Assembly (NCBI RefSeq): GCF_041435015.1
Contig: NZ_CP107989.1
Span: 5,704,001 to 5,768,000 of the forward strand
DNA: 64,000 nt
Reading direction: 5' to 3'
Origin: Streptomyces canus
GTDB lineage: Bacteria > Actinomycetota > Actinomycetes > Streptomycetales > Streptomycetaceae
A program made the translations under genes and the position numbers. The notes under the pieces are model-generated. The model made no database searches and had not been told where the DNA came from. It saw nothing but the letters and a program-made list of their open reading frames with translations. Position 1 is the stretch's first letter. Each line of letters opens with the position of its first letter. Positions 1 to 8,820 of this stretch are shown here, in pieces.

Positions 1-82
1 CCAGCAGCGCCTGGAGCCGTTCCGGGACGAGGCCGTCGTCAGGGAGTTCGGGGCCCGGCTGGACCTTCAGGCGGCCGCGTAA
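1..82 (+). CDS. C-terminal end of an unidentified protein (partial)
   Basis: The reading frame starting at base 2 is open from the left edge and ends with TAA at 80-82, leaving 26 residues that end in LDLQAAA. The piece is hydrophilic and too short to assign to a family. The gene begins outside the window. The 170 bases between it and the next gene suggest a separate transcription unit. Confidence 0.55.
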   Translation, partial: QQRLEPFRDEAVVREFGARLDLQAAA

Positions 83-252
83 AGGAGGACGTATACAGCG
101 GATGCGGGCCCGGAACTGTCACGTGATCTCCCGGGATTTGTTACTGCGGTCACAGGGACGCAGGTCACGTCCTGTGCTACGTGGCACCGGGCTCGGAGGA
201 CCCGGTAGCGTGAACCGACGATTCCGAAGTTCCCGCATCAGTAGGAGTCCCG

Positions 253-2067
253 GTGACGCAGAGTGGACAGGGCGAGCAGCCCTCGGCGCGCGAAGCGCGC
301 GAAGGCATCGTGCTGCCCTCCGACGGCGGGGAACCCCTGCTGCCGGGACAGACGGGTGGCCACGGCGGTCCGCAGCCCGGATACGGGCCCCCGCAGCAGG
401 GCGGTTACGGCGGCCCTCCGCAGCCGGGCCCGTCCGGCCCGGCGCCCGACGCGGCGTACGGCCGGCCTTCGGACGCCCCGTCCTACGGCCAGCCGCCCGG
501 CGGTCAGGCATGGGGCACCCCGTGGGGCCCCGGCCAGCAGCAGGACCAGGCCCAGCAGGGCCAGGATCAGCCGCAGGCCCAGGACTGGTCGCAGCCGCCC
601 ACCCAGACCTGGGGCACACCCCAGTCGCCCGGCGGCATACCGCCCCAGTCCCAGCCGCAGCCCGCGCCGGGTTACGACACCGACGAGCCGACCTCGTACT
701 ACCTGCCGCCCGTCGGTCAACCCGCCCCCCAGTCCCAGCCGCTGCCCCCGCAGCAGGGCCAGGTCGCGCCCTACGAGGCTCCCGGGGCCGGTGCGCCGCA
801 GCAGCAGCCCGCGCCGGGCTACGACTCCAACGAGCCGACCTCCTACTACCTCCCGCCCGTGGGCCAGCCCCTCCCGTCGGGCCCCGGCATACCCGCCTCC
901 GCGCCCCTGCCGCCCGCCGACGAGGGCGCCACGCAGTTCATACCGCCGGTCGCGGCCGCCCCCGCCACCCACGAGGGGGCCACCCAGTACCTCCCGCCCG
1001 TCCGCCCCGGCGCGCTCCCGCCCGAGGTGTCCGCCGAGGCGGCGCACTACCCGAGGCAGCACCCGCAGTCCCCGTACGGCGCGCAGTCCCCGTACGGCGC
1101 GCAGCCCCCGCAGAACGCGGCCCCCGGCGCCGGCGCGTTCCCGCCCGCAGCGCCGAGCGGCCCCGACGCCGAGGCCACGCAGTTCATCGCGCCCGTGCCC
1201 GGGCAGACCCCCGGCGCACCCTACGGCGGGGAACGGCAGCCGCCCTCCGAGTTCGACAACCTCTTCCGGGGTGGGCCGGGCGCTGACGGCGGGGCCGCGT
1301 CCACGCAGCAGATGCCGCGGTTCGCCCAGCCCGAGGCCGTACCGCCCGCGTACGGGGCCCAGCAGCAGGCGTACGGCGCCCAGCCGCCGTACGGCCCGCC
1401 CGGCGGTGACGTCTACGACGACGGCGACCGAGGTGGCCGCGGGCGGTCGCGGGTGCCGGTGATCGCAGCCGTGGGCATCGGTATCGTCGTGCTGGGCATC
1501 GGTGCGGGCGCGCTGCTCGCCGGGGGCGGGGGCGGCGACGGGGGCGACAAGAACGAGACCGTGTCGGCGACGGCCCCCGCGACCGACGGCTCCGCCTCTC
1601 CTTCCTCCGATCCCGCGAAGGGGCAGGCCGCCGAGCTGGACAAGTTGCTCGCCGACAGTGGCAACAGCCGTTCCTCGGTGATCAGCGCGGTGGCGAACGT
1701 GAAGTCCTGCAAGAACCTCGGCCAGGCGGCCAAGGATCTGCGGGACGCGGCGGCCCAGCGCACCGGCCTGGTGACTCGGCTCAAGGCGCTCCCCGTCGAC
1801 CAGTTGCCGAGCCACGCCGAGCTGACCGACGCCCTCACCAGGGCCTGGCAGGCGTCCGCGTCCGCCGACAACCACTACGCGGCCTGGGCCGACCAGTCCG
1901 CCGGCAAGAAGGGCTGCAAGAAGGGCCAGGCCCGCATCACGGGCCAGACCCAGGCCGGCAACCGGGACAGCGGCACCGCCAGCACCGAGAAGGCCGAGGC
2001 GGCCCGGCTGTGGAACGCGATCGCCAGGAAGTACAGCCTGACCGAGCGCACGGCGACCCAGCTGTGA
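253..2067 (+). CDS. Pro/Gln-rich single-pass membrane protein
   Basis: This 604-residue protein starts at GTG 253, with AGGAG at 243-247 as a ribosome binding site. About the first 395 residues are low-complexity and rich in Pro, Gln, Gly and Tyr, with recurring blocks such as GYDTDEPTSYYLPPVGQ and ATQFIPPV and repeated SPYGAQ. A basic stretch (RGRSR) is followed by one hydrophobic helix at about 402-425, then a Ser/Thr/Asp linker and a roughly 160-residue hydrophilic C-terminal domain with two cysteines that could form a disulfide outside the cell. The layout predicts a disordered cytoplasmic N-terminus and an extracellular C-terminal domain. No enzymatic motif is visible. Repetitive cytoplasmic tails of this kind are common in Streptomyces membrane proteins, and the function is unknown. 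Confidence 0.85.
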   Translation: MTQSGQGEQPSAREAREGIVLPSDGGEPLLPGQTGGHGGPQPGYGPPQQGGYGGPPQPGPSGPAPDAAYGRPSDAPSYGQPPGGQAWGTPWGPGQQQDQAQQGQDQPQAQDWSQPPTQTWGTPQSPGGIPPQSQPQPAPGYDTDEPTSYYLPPVGQPAPQSQPLPPQQGQVAPYEAPGAGAPQQQPAPGYDSNEPTSYYLPPVGQPLPSGPGIPASAPLPPADEGATQFIPPVAAAPATHEGATQYLPPVRPGALPPEVSAEAAHYPRQHPQSPYGAQSPYGAQPPQNAAPGAGAFPPAAPSGPDAEATQFIAPVPGQTPGAPYGGERQPPSEFDNLFRGGPGADGGAASTQQMPRFAQPEAVPPAYGAQQQAYGAQPPYGPPGGDVYDDGDRGGRGRSRVPVIAAVGIGIVVLGIGAGALLAGGGGGDGGDKNETVSATAPATDGSASPSSDPAKGQAAELDKLLADSGNSRSSVISAVANVKSCKNLGQAAKDLRDAAAQRTGLVTRLKALPVDQLPSHAELTDALTRAWQASASADNHYAAWADQSAGKKGCKKGQARITGQTQAGNRDSGTASTEKAEAARLWNAIARKYSLTERTATQL

Positions 2068-2072
2068 GCGGT

Positions 2073-2102
2073 CCGCGGGGGGCGTCTCGGCGCCCCCCGC
2101 GG
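2073..2102. terminator. Strong bidirectional hairpin terminator
   Basis: A perfect 12-bp G+C stem (2073-2084 pairs with 2091-2102) closes a 6-base loop in the 36-bp gap between the convergent genes ending at 2067 and 2104. There is no U-tract, which is usual for Streptomyces terminators. Confidence 0.85.
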
Positions 2103-2103
2103 G

Positions 2104-3441
2104 TCAGTTGACGTCCGCGTTCTGGAGGGTCCTCGTCACGTCGGTGAAGCCCTTGCGGGCCGCCACGAGCTGGCCCTGGCGCACCACCTGGAGCGTCACA
2201 TGGGCGTTGACCATGCGCGGGAAGCCCACCGAGGCGAGGTCGTCGGTGGAGCTCCAGGTGTCCCGGGTGGTCCACCGCAGCGTCGGTGTCAGACCGCCGG
2301 TCGGGATCTTGAGCCCGTTGTTGAGAGTGGCGCGGATGCTGCCGGCGGACACCTCGCCGCTGCCGAGCGACTCGACGGCCTTCTTGAACACCGTGTAGGC
2401 GATCCAGGTGGTCTGCACCCCCGCGTCCGCCGAGTCGATGCGGTTGTCGCCGAAGGCCTCCTCGCTGATGACCTTCTTCATCGCGGCCCAGCGGGCATCG
2501 CTCTCCACGGGGTACCAGCCGGTGATGTACGAGCCCTCGTAGGGTCCCGACGCCCCGCCTGACGCGTCGATCACCGTCTGGTCGACGCTGCCCATCGCCA
2601 TGGCCGTGCGCACCTGCGGGTAGTCCGCGCGGGCGCGCCGGAAGGAGTCCATGAAGGTGCTGGTGCGGTCGCCGAGCGCGGGCACCACACACCCCTGCTT
2701 CGAGCCGGCAGCCGGGGCGCCGGACGTCGAGCCGTCGAGCGCCTTCGTGGACTGCGCCGAGTACTCGCTGGCGTCGTCCGCGGCCCGCACGTCGCCCGCG
2801 GCCCGGTGTCCGCCGGTGGCCAGCCCGGAGTCCAGCAGTACGGGCAGCTCGTCGCCCGCGATGGTGTCGGGCCGTACGAGGGTGACGTTGCCGCAGGCTG
2901 TGGCGAGCGCCTTGCCGAGGCCGGCCAGCAGGGTGGGCTGGCCGCCGTTGACGGGGTAGGACAGCGGGCTGGTGAACTCGGCGTTGGTGACGCCGTAGCC
3001 GCCTATGTAGGGGATGCCGGCGCCCTCGAGGGGCGGGAAGAAGGAGTCGGCGTATTGGCTGTAGGAGCCGACGACCGCGACGACGTTCTCCTTGACCGCG
3101 CGCCGGGCGCACTTCGCCGCGGACACCCCGTCGTTGTGGTCGTTGCAGGTCAGGACGGTGAGCTTACGGCCGTTGATGCCGCCCTTGGAGTTGATCCAGC
3201 GGGCGTACGCCTGGGCGAAGGCGGGCATGCCGGGCTTGTTGGTCGCCTTGGTGTCCGACGGGGCCCAGGTCATGACCTTGATCGGGCCGTCCCCGGAACC
3301 CCCCGTGGTACCGGGGACGACCCCGCAACCGGCGGCGAGGGAAGCACACGCCACCAGCGCCCCCGCCGCGAGGGCGGTGGCTCTGACGGGCCGGTGGTGC
3401 TGGGGGAGGAAGGTGCTGCGGATGCGTCGCCTGCCGGTCAT
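2104..3441 (-). CDS. ABC-type substrate-binding lipoprotein (branched-chain amino acid/Peripla_BP_6 type)
   Basis: From ATG 3441 the product is 445 residues. A basic N-terminus and hydrophobic segment end in the lipobox LAAGC with the lipidated Cys at residue 39, so the mature protein should be anchored outside the membrane. The rest reads as a periplasmic-binding-protein fold of the Leu/Ile/Val type, with an early segment FAQAYARWINSKGGINGRKL, followed by a type I two-lobe layout. No permease or ATPase genes adjoin it, so it is an orphan binding protein that may feed a distant transporter or act as a sensor. The frame is open further upstream, but the signal peptide fixes the start at 3441. 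Confidence 0.82.
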   Translation of the reverse strand: MTGRRRIRSTFLPQHHRPVRATALAAGALVACASLAAGCGVVPGTTGGSGDGPIKVMTWAPSDTKATNKPGMPAFAQAYARWINSKGGINGRKLTVLTCNDHNDGVSAAKCARRAVKENVVAVVGSYSQYADSFFPPLEGAGIPYIGGYGVTNAEFTSPLSYPVNGGQPTLLAGLGKALATACGNVTLVRPDTIAGDELPVLLDSGLATGGHRAAGDVRAADDASEYSAQSTKALDGSTSGAPAAGSKQGCVVPALGDRTSTFMDSFRRARADYPQVRTAMAMGSVDQTVIDASGGASGPYEGSYITGWYPVESDARWAAMKKVISEEAFGDNRIDSADAGVQTTWIAYTVFKKAVESLGSGEVSAGSIRATLNNGLKIPTGGLTPTLRWTTRDTWSSTDDLASVGFPRMVNAHVTLQVVRQGQLVAARKGFTDVTRTLQNADVN

Positions 3442-3559
3442 GGACCCACACGCTTCCGTCACATCGCCAACTCGGGAGTGACCCTCGGTAGATGAAGGGT
3501 GACGTAAAGGTGAACAGCGGGGGCCTGTGAGGCACGTATGGGGGAAGAACGTACGATCG

Positions 3560-4060
3560 GTGACCGTGCAAGGTTCGGAGAACTCTTCCCGTCGCGGCCG
3601 TCGCTCCTCCACCATGGGCGGCATGCCACTGAACGACATGCCGTGGTGGCGCTGGCGCAGCAATGTGCGCTCCGCGCTGCACATGCTCTCCGACCCGGGG
3701 TTCCAGCAGAACGTCTGGCTGGCCGGCGTCGAGGGGTACGGGGACGTCACCGACGCCGTGTACCGCCTCGTCGAGGACACCTGGCTCGACAACTGGTCCG
3801 CCGAGAAGTACGTGGGCACGATCTTCCGGGACTCCCAGGAGGCGGCCCTCGTCGACACCGCCGTCCTGCGGGTGCTGCGGATCATGCACCAGGTCGGTCC
3901 CGACGCCCCCGTCTCCGTGTACATGGAGAACCCGGGGTGGCCGGACGCGGTGCGGGCGGCGCGGGACGCGCACGTGCGCATGGCGACGGCCGACGGGGAG
4001 GACCCGGACGGGCCGCCGCGCACGCTCGAGGTGCTGCAGATCATGACCCGGTCCGCGTGA
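3560..4060 (+). CDS. Conserved actinobacterial protein of unknown function
   Basis: This protein has 166 residues if started at GTG 3560 (VTVQGSENS). The frame is open back to 3527, and GTG 3566 or ATG 3614 are alternatives. The N-terminus is basic and probably disordered. The remainder is a compact soluble domain rich in Trp and Arg near its start (MPWWRWRSNVRSALHML) with a conserved-looking core (TWLDNWSAEKYVGTIFRDS). There is no signal peptide or membrane segment. I recognise it as a type commonly found in Streptomyces but cannot name a function. It lies 46 bases before purU on the same strand and may share its transcript. Confidence 0.7.
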   Translation: MTVQGSENSSRRGRRSSTMGGMPLNDMPWWRWRSNVRSALHMLSDPGFQQNVWLAGVEGYGDVTDAVYRLVEDTWLDNWSAEKYVGTIFRDSQEAALVDTAVLRVLRIMHQVGPDAPVSVYMENPGWPDAVRAARDAHVRMATADGEDPDGPPRTLEVLQIMTRSA

Positions 4061-4106
4061 CGGACGCGCTGTCTGCCGCACCGGTGGATATGCGACCCTG
4101 TCCTGC

Positions 4107-4976
4107 ATGAACGAGCAGTCCACCCCGGCCGACCAGTACGTCCTGACCCTGTCCTGCCCCGACAAGCAGGGCATCGTGCACGCCGTGTCGAGCTATCTCT
4201 TCATGACCGGCTGCAACATCGAGGACAGTCAGCAGTTCGGCGACCACGACACGGGTCTGTTCTTCATGCGCGTCCACTTCTCGGCGGAGGCGCCGGTGAG
4301 GGTGGACAAGCTGCGGGCGTCGTTCGCCGCGATCGGTGACTCCTTCGACATGGACTGGCAGATCAACCGGGTCGAGGACCGGATGCGGGTCGTGCTGATG
4401 GTCAGCAAGTTCGGGCACTGCCTGAACGACCTGCTCTTCCGTGCGCGCATAGGTGCGCTGCCGGTGGAGATCGTCGCGGTGGTGTCCAACCACACCGACT
4501 TCGCCGAGCTCGTGGGGTCCTACAACATTCCCTTCCACCACATTCCGGTGACGCGGGAGAACAAGGCCGAAGCGGAGGCGCGGCTGCTGGAGCTGGTGCG
4601 CGAGCAGGACGTCGAACTCGTCGTGCTCGCCCGGTACATGCAGGTGCTGTCCGACGATCTCTGCAAGCAGCTCAGCGGCAAGATCATCAACATCCACCAC
4701 TCGTTCCTGCCGAGCTTCAAGGGCGCGAAGCCGTATCACCAGGCTCATGCGCGGGGGGTCAAGCTGATCGGGGCGACGGCGCACTATGTGACCGCGGACC
4801 TCGACGAGGGGCCGATCATCGAGCAGGAGGTCGAGCGGGTGGGGCACGGCGTGACGCCGGACCAACTCGTGGCGATCGGGCGGGACGTGGAGTGCCAGGC
4901 GCTGGCGCGGGCCGTGAAGTGGCACGCCGAGCGCCGGATTCTGCTGAACGGGCGGCGGACGGTCGTGTTCGCCTAG
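4107..4976 (+). CDS. purU: Formyltetrahydrofolate deformylase
   Basis: PurU hydrolyses 10-formyltetrahydrofolate to formate and tetrahydrofolate in the cytoplasm, balancing one-carbon pools and supplying formate. The 289-residue length is normal. An N-terminal ACT regulatory domain (about 8-85, beginning VLTLSCPDKQGIVHAVS) precedes the formyltransferase-fold catalytic domain (about 92-275). The catalytic Asn-His-Asp set can be seen as N195 and H197 in INIHHSFLP and D233 in DLDEGPI. The start is ATG 4107. The gene is followed by a large inverted repeat that probably terminates it. Confidence 0.96.
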   Translation: MNEQSTPADQYVLTLSCPDKQGIVHAVSSYLFMTGCNIEDSQQFGDHDTGLFFMRVHFSAEAPVRVDKLRASFAAIGDSFDMDWQINRVEDRMRVVLMVSKFGHCLNDLLFRARIGALPVEIVAVVSNHTDFAELVGSYNIPFHHIPVTRENKAEAEARLLELVREQDVELVVLARYMQVLSDDLCKQLSGKIINIHHSFLPSFKGAKPYHQAHARGVKLIGATAHYVTADLDEGPIIEQEVERVGHGVTPDQLVAIGRDVECQALARAVKWHAERRILLNGRRTVVFA

Positions 4977-4993
4977 GAGCTCGGGGGCCTGTG

Positions 4994-5128
4994 CTTGTAG
5001 GGCGGCTGCGGGTCAGTGGGGGCTCGTCGCGCAGTTCCCCGCGCCCCTGAAAGACCTCGACTGCACATGCCTCGAGGGGCGCGGGGAACTGCGCGAGCAA
5101 CCACGAACCACCCGCAGCCGCCTACGAG
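4994..5128. repeat. Dispersed Streptomyces intergenic palindromic element, likely bidirectional terminator
   Basis: A 21-bp perfect inverted repeat (5028-5048 and 5075-5095, core GCAGTTCCCCGCGCCCC and its complement) lies inside a longer imperfect one. The outer arms carry GGCGGCTGCGGGT near 5000 and its complement near 5120. The element fills the gap between convergent purU and the anti-sigma-like gene. Similar sequences recur between genes in many Streptomyces genomes, and a diverged relative lies at 16152-16232. Confidence 0.7.
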
Positions 5129-5141
5129 CCCCCGCCCGCCC

Positions 5142-6869
5142 CTACATCCGGCTCAAGCTCGCCGCCGCGAACAGTACGTCCCTGATCGCCTCGCGATCAC
5201 CCAGCTGCCCCGCCGCGGCCTCCGCCGGCGGCACATGGCCCGCGGCCAGCTGGCAGAACTCCACGCCGTCCAGCGCCACATGGGCCACCTCGTGCTCCGC
5301 CGAACCCACCGCCGCGGGGGAGTCCAGGGGGATCAGCCACTCGCCTCCACCCAGGCCCTCGATCTCCAGACGCAGAGTGCGGCCAGGGCCTCCGGCGCTC
5401 ACGAGATGCCGTCCATGGGTCGGTGACGCCAAGCCCTTCTGCCGCCGTTCCGCCAGCACCGCGGGCAGCACGCGGGCCGCCAGGTCGATCATGCGGTGGA
5501 GATGGCGGGGGGACGGCGGCTCGTAGGGGTAGTCGACCGCCTCCGCGATGTCCTCCGCGTGGACCCAGCACTCGAAGGCACGGTCCAGCATCGCGTCGTG
5601 GAGGGGGAGGACGAAATCGCCGTAGGCCACCTCGAGTTTGCCGGAGGTGCCGCCGGTGAACGACACCGTGCGGACGAGGTCGTGGCTCTGCTCGCGCCAG
5701 GGGGTCCGTACCGAGCGGGTCGGCGGGAAGTGCGACGCGCGCCAGTACGCCTCGGTGCGGCCGGCCGGTGTGGGCGCGTCCACGGAGACCTCGCCCATCG
5801 GATCGTCCAGACCCAGGGCGACCGCGACGAGGCCGTCGACCGACATCAGGTGGGCTATGACCCCGGCGACCGTCGTACGCCGGCTCGTCGCCTCCTCGGC
5901 GTCGAACCAGCGCAGCCGCACCGGCGCGTGCCACTCGGAGTCGCCGAAGTCCTGCAGCAGGGCGTCGAGGCGGGCGGTCTCGGCGTCGTACGGCGTCGCC
6001 CACTCGGGCACCGGGATGCGCGGCGGACGCCGGTCGAGGCAGCCGTCGAGGACGCGGGTGCGCAGGCCGGGGTCCAGGTCGAGGCTCTCCGGGCGCTGCA
6101 ACAGGCCCACCGCCCCGCGCAGCCGCAGTGCCTCCTCGGCGCAGGCGCCGCAGACGCCGAGGTGGTCCTCCACGGCGGCCGTCTCCTCCGCCGAACACGC
6201 GGCCAGCGCCCACGCCCCGAGCAGCGCCTTCAGCACCCGGTGCTCCAGGACGAGGGGCGCGGGGGTGACCGGCACCTCCAGCACCGGCAGCGGACGGCCG
6301 GTGTCCTCGACGGAGGCGCGGGGGAGCGGTATGCGGGGCGGGTGCTGGGGGTCCGTGCCGTGCGAGTCGTCGCCCGCGAGGTCGTCGGGGCCGCCGCCGC
6401 CCGCACTGCCCGCGCCTCCGGCGCCGGGGCGGGTCGCGTCAGCGGCGCCGTGCGTACCCCCGGGGCCGGGGTGGCCCGGTCCGTCCGCGCCCAGGGGGGA
6501 CGGATCGCCGAAGCCTCCCGCGCCGACGCCGGTCGGATCGCCGTTGCCGTGCTCGTCCGTGCCGGGCCGGGGCGCGTCGCCGGTGCCGTGCGTACCCCCG
6601 GGGCCGGGGTGGCCCGGTCCGTCCGCGCCCAGGGGGGACGGATCGCCGAAGCCTCCCGCGCCGACGCCGGTCGGATCGCCGTCCGTGCCCGGGCCGCCCT
6701 CGTGGTCGTCGCCCGCGCTGCGGGTGCCGTCGTCGCCGTTTCCGAGGCCGTCGCTCATTTTCCCCGTGCTCCCGGGAAACACCCCACGGTCCCCCGAACC
6801 CTCGCGCGCCCCCCTGCCCTCGTACCCGTCCTGCTGGTCGTGCGCCTCGAAACCGTCTGCTCCGCTCAC
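5142..6869 (-). CDS. Zinc-finger anti-sigma-like protein with MDMPI-type domain
   Basis: This 575-residue protein starts at GTG 6869, and its start overlaps the stop of the upstream sigma-factor gene by GTGA, indicating translational coupling. The first 190 residues are Gly/Asp/Pro-rich and contain a perfect direct repeat of about 32 residues. A zf-HC2-like anti-sigma zinc finger follows (about 210-250, with H-x3-C-x2-C as HLGVCGAC). The C-terminal half resembles the maleylpyruvate-isomerase/DinB-like metal-binding domain (segment AGVIAHLMSVDGLVAVALG). By analogy with zinc-finger anti-sigmas it probably binds the adjacent ECF sigma factor, but the mycothiol-type domain could instead be catalytic or a redox sensor. 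Confidence 0.82.
   Translation of the reverse strand: MSGADGFEAHDQQDGYEGRGAREGSGDRGVFPGSTGKMSDGLGNGDDGTRSAGDDHEGGPGTDGDPTGVGAGGFGDPSPLGADGPGHPGPGGTHGTGDAPRPGTDEHGNGDPTGVGAGGFGDPSPLGADGPGHPGPGGTHGAADATRPGAGGAGSAGGGGPDDLAGDDSHGTDPQHPPRIPLPRASVEDTGRPLPVLEVPVTPAPLVLEHRVLKALLGAWALAACSAEETAAVEDHLGVCGACAEEALRLRGAVGLLQRPESLDLDPGLRTRVLDGCLDRRPPRIPVPEWATPYDAETARLDALLQDFGDSEWHAPVRLRWFDAEEATSRRTTVAGVIAHLMSVDGLVAVALGLDDPMGEVSVDAPTPAGRTEAYWRASHFPPTRSVRTPWREQSHDLVRTVSFTGGTSGKLEVAYGDFVLPLHDAMLDRAFECWVHAEDIAEAVDYPYEPPSPRHLHRMIDLAARVLPAVLAERRQKGLASPTHGRHLVSAGGPGRTLRLEIEGLGGGEWLIPLDSPAAVGSAEHEVAHVALDGVEFCQLAAGHVPPAEAAAGQLGDREAIRDVLFAAASLSRM
6447..6682 (-). repeat. 98-bp perfect direct repeat inside the anti-sigma-like gene
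   Basis: Two identical copies (6447-6544 and 6585-6682) lie 138 bp apart. Because 138 is a multiple of three, loss or gain of a unit keeps the reading frame. They encode the repeated Gly/Pro-rich segment GDPTGVGAGGFGDPSPLG in the disordered N-terminus. Confidence 0.9.
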
Positions 6870-7447
6870 GCCGCGCCTCCGTATCCCGGCGGCGCCCCGG
6901 GCGCTCCCGTGTCGTGGGCCGTGGACAGGAGCTGGAGGCCCAGGCGGAGGCGGCGGCGGGCCTCGTCCTCGGTGATGCTGAGGTCGGCGGCCGCCTGGCG
7001 GTAGTCACGGCGCTGGAAGTAGGCCAGCTCCAGGGCGGCCCGCAGCGGGGTGGGCATGGACTGGACGATGTAGTCGGCGCGGGCGGCGACCGAGGCGTGG
7101 CGCACCTTGCGCTCCAGTTCCTCCGTGGAGCCCTCGGCGCCCTGGGTGAGCGCGGCGGTCTCGGTGGCGCGCAGCCGCTGCACGGCCAGGCGGTGGGTCA
7201 GCCCGGCGACCCAGGAGCGCAGCGGTCCCTGTTTGGGGTCGTAGGCCTCGGGGTGCTCCCAGACGTGGACGAAGACCTCCCGTGTGATGCCGTCGGCGGC
7301 GCGCTCATCTCCGAGCACGCGATGGGCGAGGCCGTGCACGAGTGAAGCGAAACGGTCGTAGAGCTCGCCGAGGGCGGCCGCCTCACCGCGTGCGAGCCGC
7401 TGCTGCATCTTGCGGTCCCAGCGGGGCGGTGCGTCCTTCTTCGCCAT
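6866..7447 (-). CDS. ECF-family RNA polymerase sigma factor
   Basis: This 193-residue sigma-70 family protein starts at ATG 7447. Region 2 is at about 25-85 (LGELYDRFASLVHGLAHRVL, then VFVHVWEHPEAYDP), a linker covers about 95-125, and region 4 is at about 130-185 with a helix-turn-helix around YRQAAADLSITEDEARRRL. There is no sigma region 1 or 3, which fits the ECF class. It is the first gene of a two-gene operon with the zinc-finger gene, whose start overlaps its stop, so the pair is probably a sigma/anti-sigma switch. A STAS antagonist is encoded divergently next door. Target promoters are unknown. Confidence 0.88.
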   Translation of the reverse strand: MAKKDAPPRWDRKMQQRLARGEAAALGELYDRFASLVHGLAHRVLGDERAADGITREVFVHVWEHPEAYDPKQGPLRSWVAGLTHRLAVQRLRATETAALTQGAEGSTEELERKVRHASVAARADYIVQSMPTPLRAALELAYFQRRDYRQAAADLSITEDEARRRLRLGLQLLSTAHDTGAPGAPPGYGGAA

Positions 7448-7762
7448 GCGGCCCCCTCACCCCTGGAAGTGTCCGGGTCAAGCCTGCGCCCACCGTCTCC
7501 TCGAATGTAGTCGGCACCTCCGGCAGCGCACGCCCCTTTGTTCCAATGCACGCCCCCTGACGGGCCGCAGGTGGTAGTGGACCTTCCCCTACCCGCCCAC
7601 TCACTGATCAGACCTGATCGAACAGGATCGAAGCCGACTAAAACAAGCCTCTTTCGAACCATTTCCGTTTCTCGGTCTTTGTTTCAGGGAACGGCCGCTG
7701 GGCAGCCGCGCTGCAAGGAAGCGTAGGAAAGGCTTCCGTTTGCTTTCCGGCGAGCGAAGGGC
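7448..7762. promoter_or_regulatory. 315-bp divergent control region between the sigma factor and the STAS gene
   Basis: This region is less G+C-rich than its surroundings. It holds a short cluster around 7603-7630 with the palindrome CTGATCAG and repeated TGATCGAA/GGATCGAA. No convincing -35/-10 pair could be fixed by eye. It must carry both promoters. No open frame in it looks coding. Confidence 0.4.
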
Positions 7763-8143
7763 ATGGTGGTGGCGTTCAATGTGACCGGCAACGAGCAGGG
7801 CGACTGGACCGTGCTCAGTGTGACGGGCGAGCTGGACCTGGTGACCTCGCCGGTGCTCCGCCAGCGCGTCCACGACGTGGTGGCCGAGGGGCGCCACAGT
7901 CTCGTCCTCGACCTCTCGGATGTGTACTTCTGCGACTCCAGCGGTGTCGGCGTCCTCATCGCCTCCCGCCGCCTGATCCGCTCCTGCCAGGGTGATCTGC
8001 GCCTGATCCTCCCGGCCCAGGGCGCCGCCGACGGCTCCCACGTCAACCGCGTCCTCGGCGCCCTCGGCGTCCGCCGGCTGTTCGAGGTCCACCCGGACCT
8101 GGACTCGGCGACCGACGAGGAGGCGGGACCACTGTCGGCCTGA
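7763..8143 (+). CDS. STAS-domain anti-sigma factor antagonist
   Basis: This 126-residue protein starts at ATG 7763 (an adjacent GTG at 7766 is possible), with GAAGG just upstream. The whole length is a STAS domain of the SpoIIAA/BldG type: beta strands around VLSVTGELDLVTSPVL, then the phosphorylation loop CDSSGVGVLI with Ser59/Ser60 after Asp58. In this family, phosphorylation of the loop serine by a cognate HATPase anti-sigma kinase blocks binding, and the dephosphorylated form releases a sigma factor. A HATPase protein that could be such a kinase is encoded at 13465-13941. A pairing is possible but not shown by the sequence. Confidence 0.92.
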   Translation: MVVAFNVTGNEQGDWTVLSVTGELDLVTSPVLRQRVHDVVAEGRHSLVLDLSDVYFCDSSGVGVLIASRRLIRSCQGDLRLILPAQGAADGSHVNRVLGALGVRRLFEVHPDLDSATDEEAGPLSA

Positions 8144-8307
8144 GCGCGTACGCCGGTTGTGACCTGGGGCACCCCGACTGCCACACCGTTGTCCCGAAAT
8201 TCCTCCGGTCTTGGCACAGGCGCCGCCTTCCGGCCCCCGGGGCGCCGCCCGCGTCGTACGCTCCGTGCGAGATGCACCCGATGTGATGTGAGGCGGCCCG
8301 AAGAGAC

Positions 8308-8820
8308 ATGGTCAGCAGCGAGTACGAGCGCAGGATCGCCGGCCGGTTCGTCACCTTCGACCAGGACGGCAACGGCTACATCGACCGCGAGGACTTCAAC
8401 GTGGCGGCCAAGGCGCTGCTCACGGAGTTCGGTACCGCGGCACGCTCCGACAAGGGACAGGCGCTGTACGTCGGCGCGGAGGCGTTCTGGCAGGGCATGG
8501 CCGGGATCGCGGACCGGGACGGCGACCAGCGGATCACCCGGGACGAGTTCGTGAACGGCGCGGTCAAGCGGCTGCGCGACAACCCGGAACGCTTCGCCGA
8601 GATCGCCCGCCCCTTCCTGCACGCCGCGCTCGCCGTCGCGGACCAGGACGGCGACGGACGCGCCACCGTCGAGGACACCGCGCGCGTGCTGAGGATCCTC
8701 GGTGTGAGCGAGGACATCGCGCGGGCCGCCGCGGCCACCCTGGACGCCGACGGCGACGGCAAGGTCGGCGAGGACGAGATCGTGCCCGCCTTCGCCCGCT
8801 ACTTCACCGTGCCCGAATAG
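8308..8820 (+). CDS. Four-EF-hand calcium-binding protein (calerythrin-like)
   Basis: This 170-residue cytoplasmic protein starts at ATG 8308. Four canonical 12-residue EF-hand loops are visible: DQDGNGYIDRED (18-29), DRDGDQRITRDE (69-80), DQDGDGRATVED (112-123) and DADGDGKVGEDE (146-157). All have Asp at positions 1, 3 and 5 except loop 1 (Asn at 5), and all end with Glu or Asp. The length and loop spacing match bacterial calerythrin/sarcoplasmic-type calcium buffers or sensors. It has no signal peptide. Its end overlaps the convergent CoA ligase gene by 22 bp. Confidence 0.95.
   Translation: MVSSEYERRIAGRFVTFDQDGNGYIDREDFNVAAKALLTEFGTAARSDKGQALYVGAEAFWQGMAGIADRDGDQRITRDEFVNGAVKRLRDNPERFAEIARPFLHAALAVADQDGDGRATVEDTARVLRILGVSEDIARAAAATLDADGDGKVGEDEIVPAFARYFTVPE

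Noticed and set aside
238..1875. A 545-codon minus-strand open frame opposite the Pro/Gln-rich membrane protein
   Set aside because: It is Arg/Gly-rich shadow sequence caused by high G+C codon use; the plus-strand frame has a ribosome binding site, a transmembrane helix and sensible repeats.
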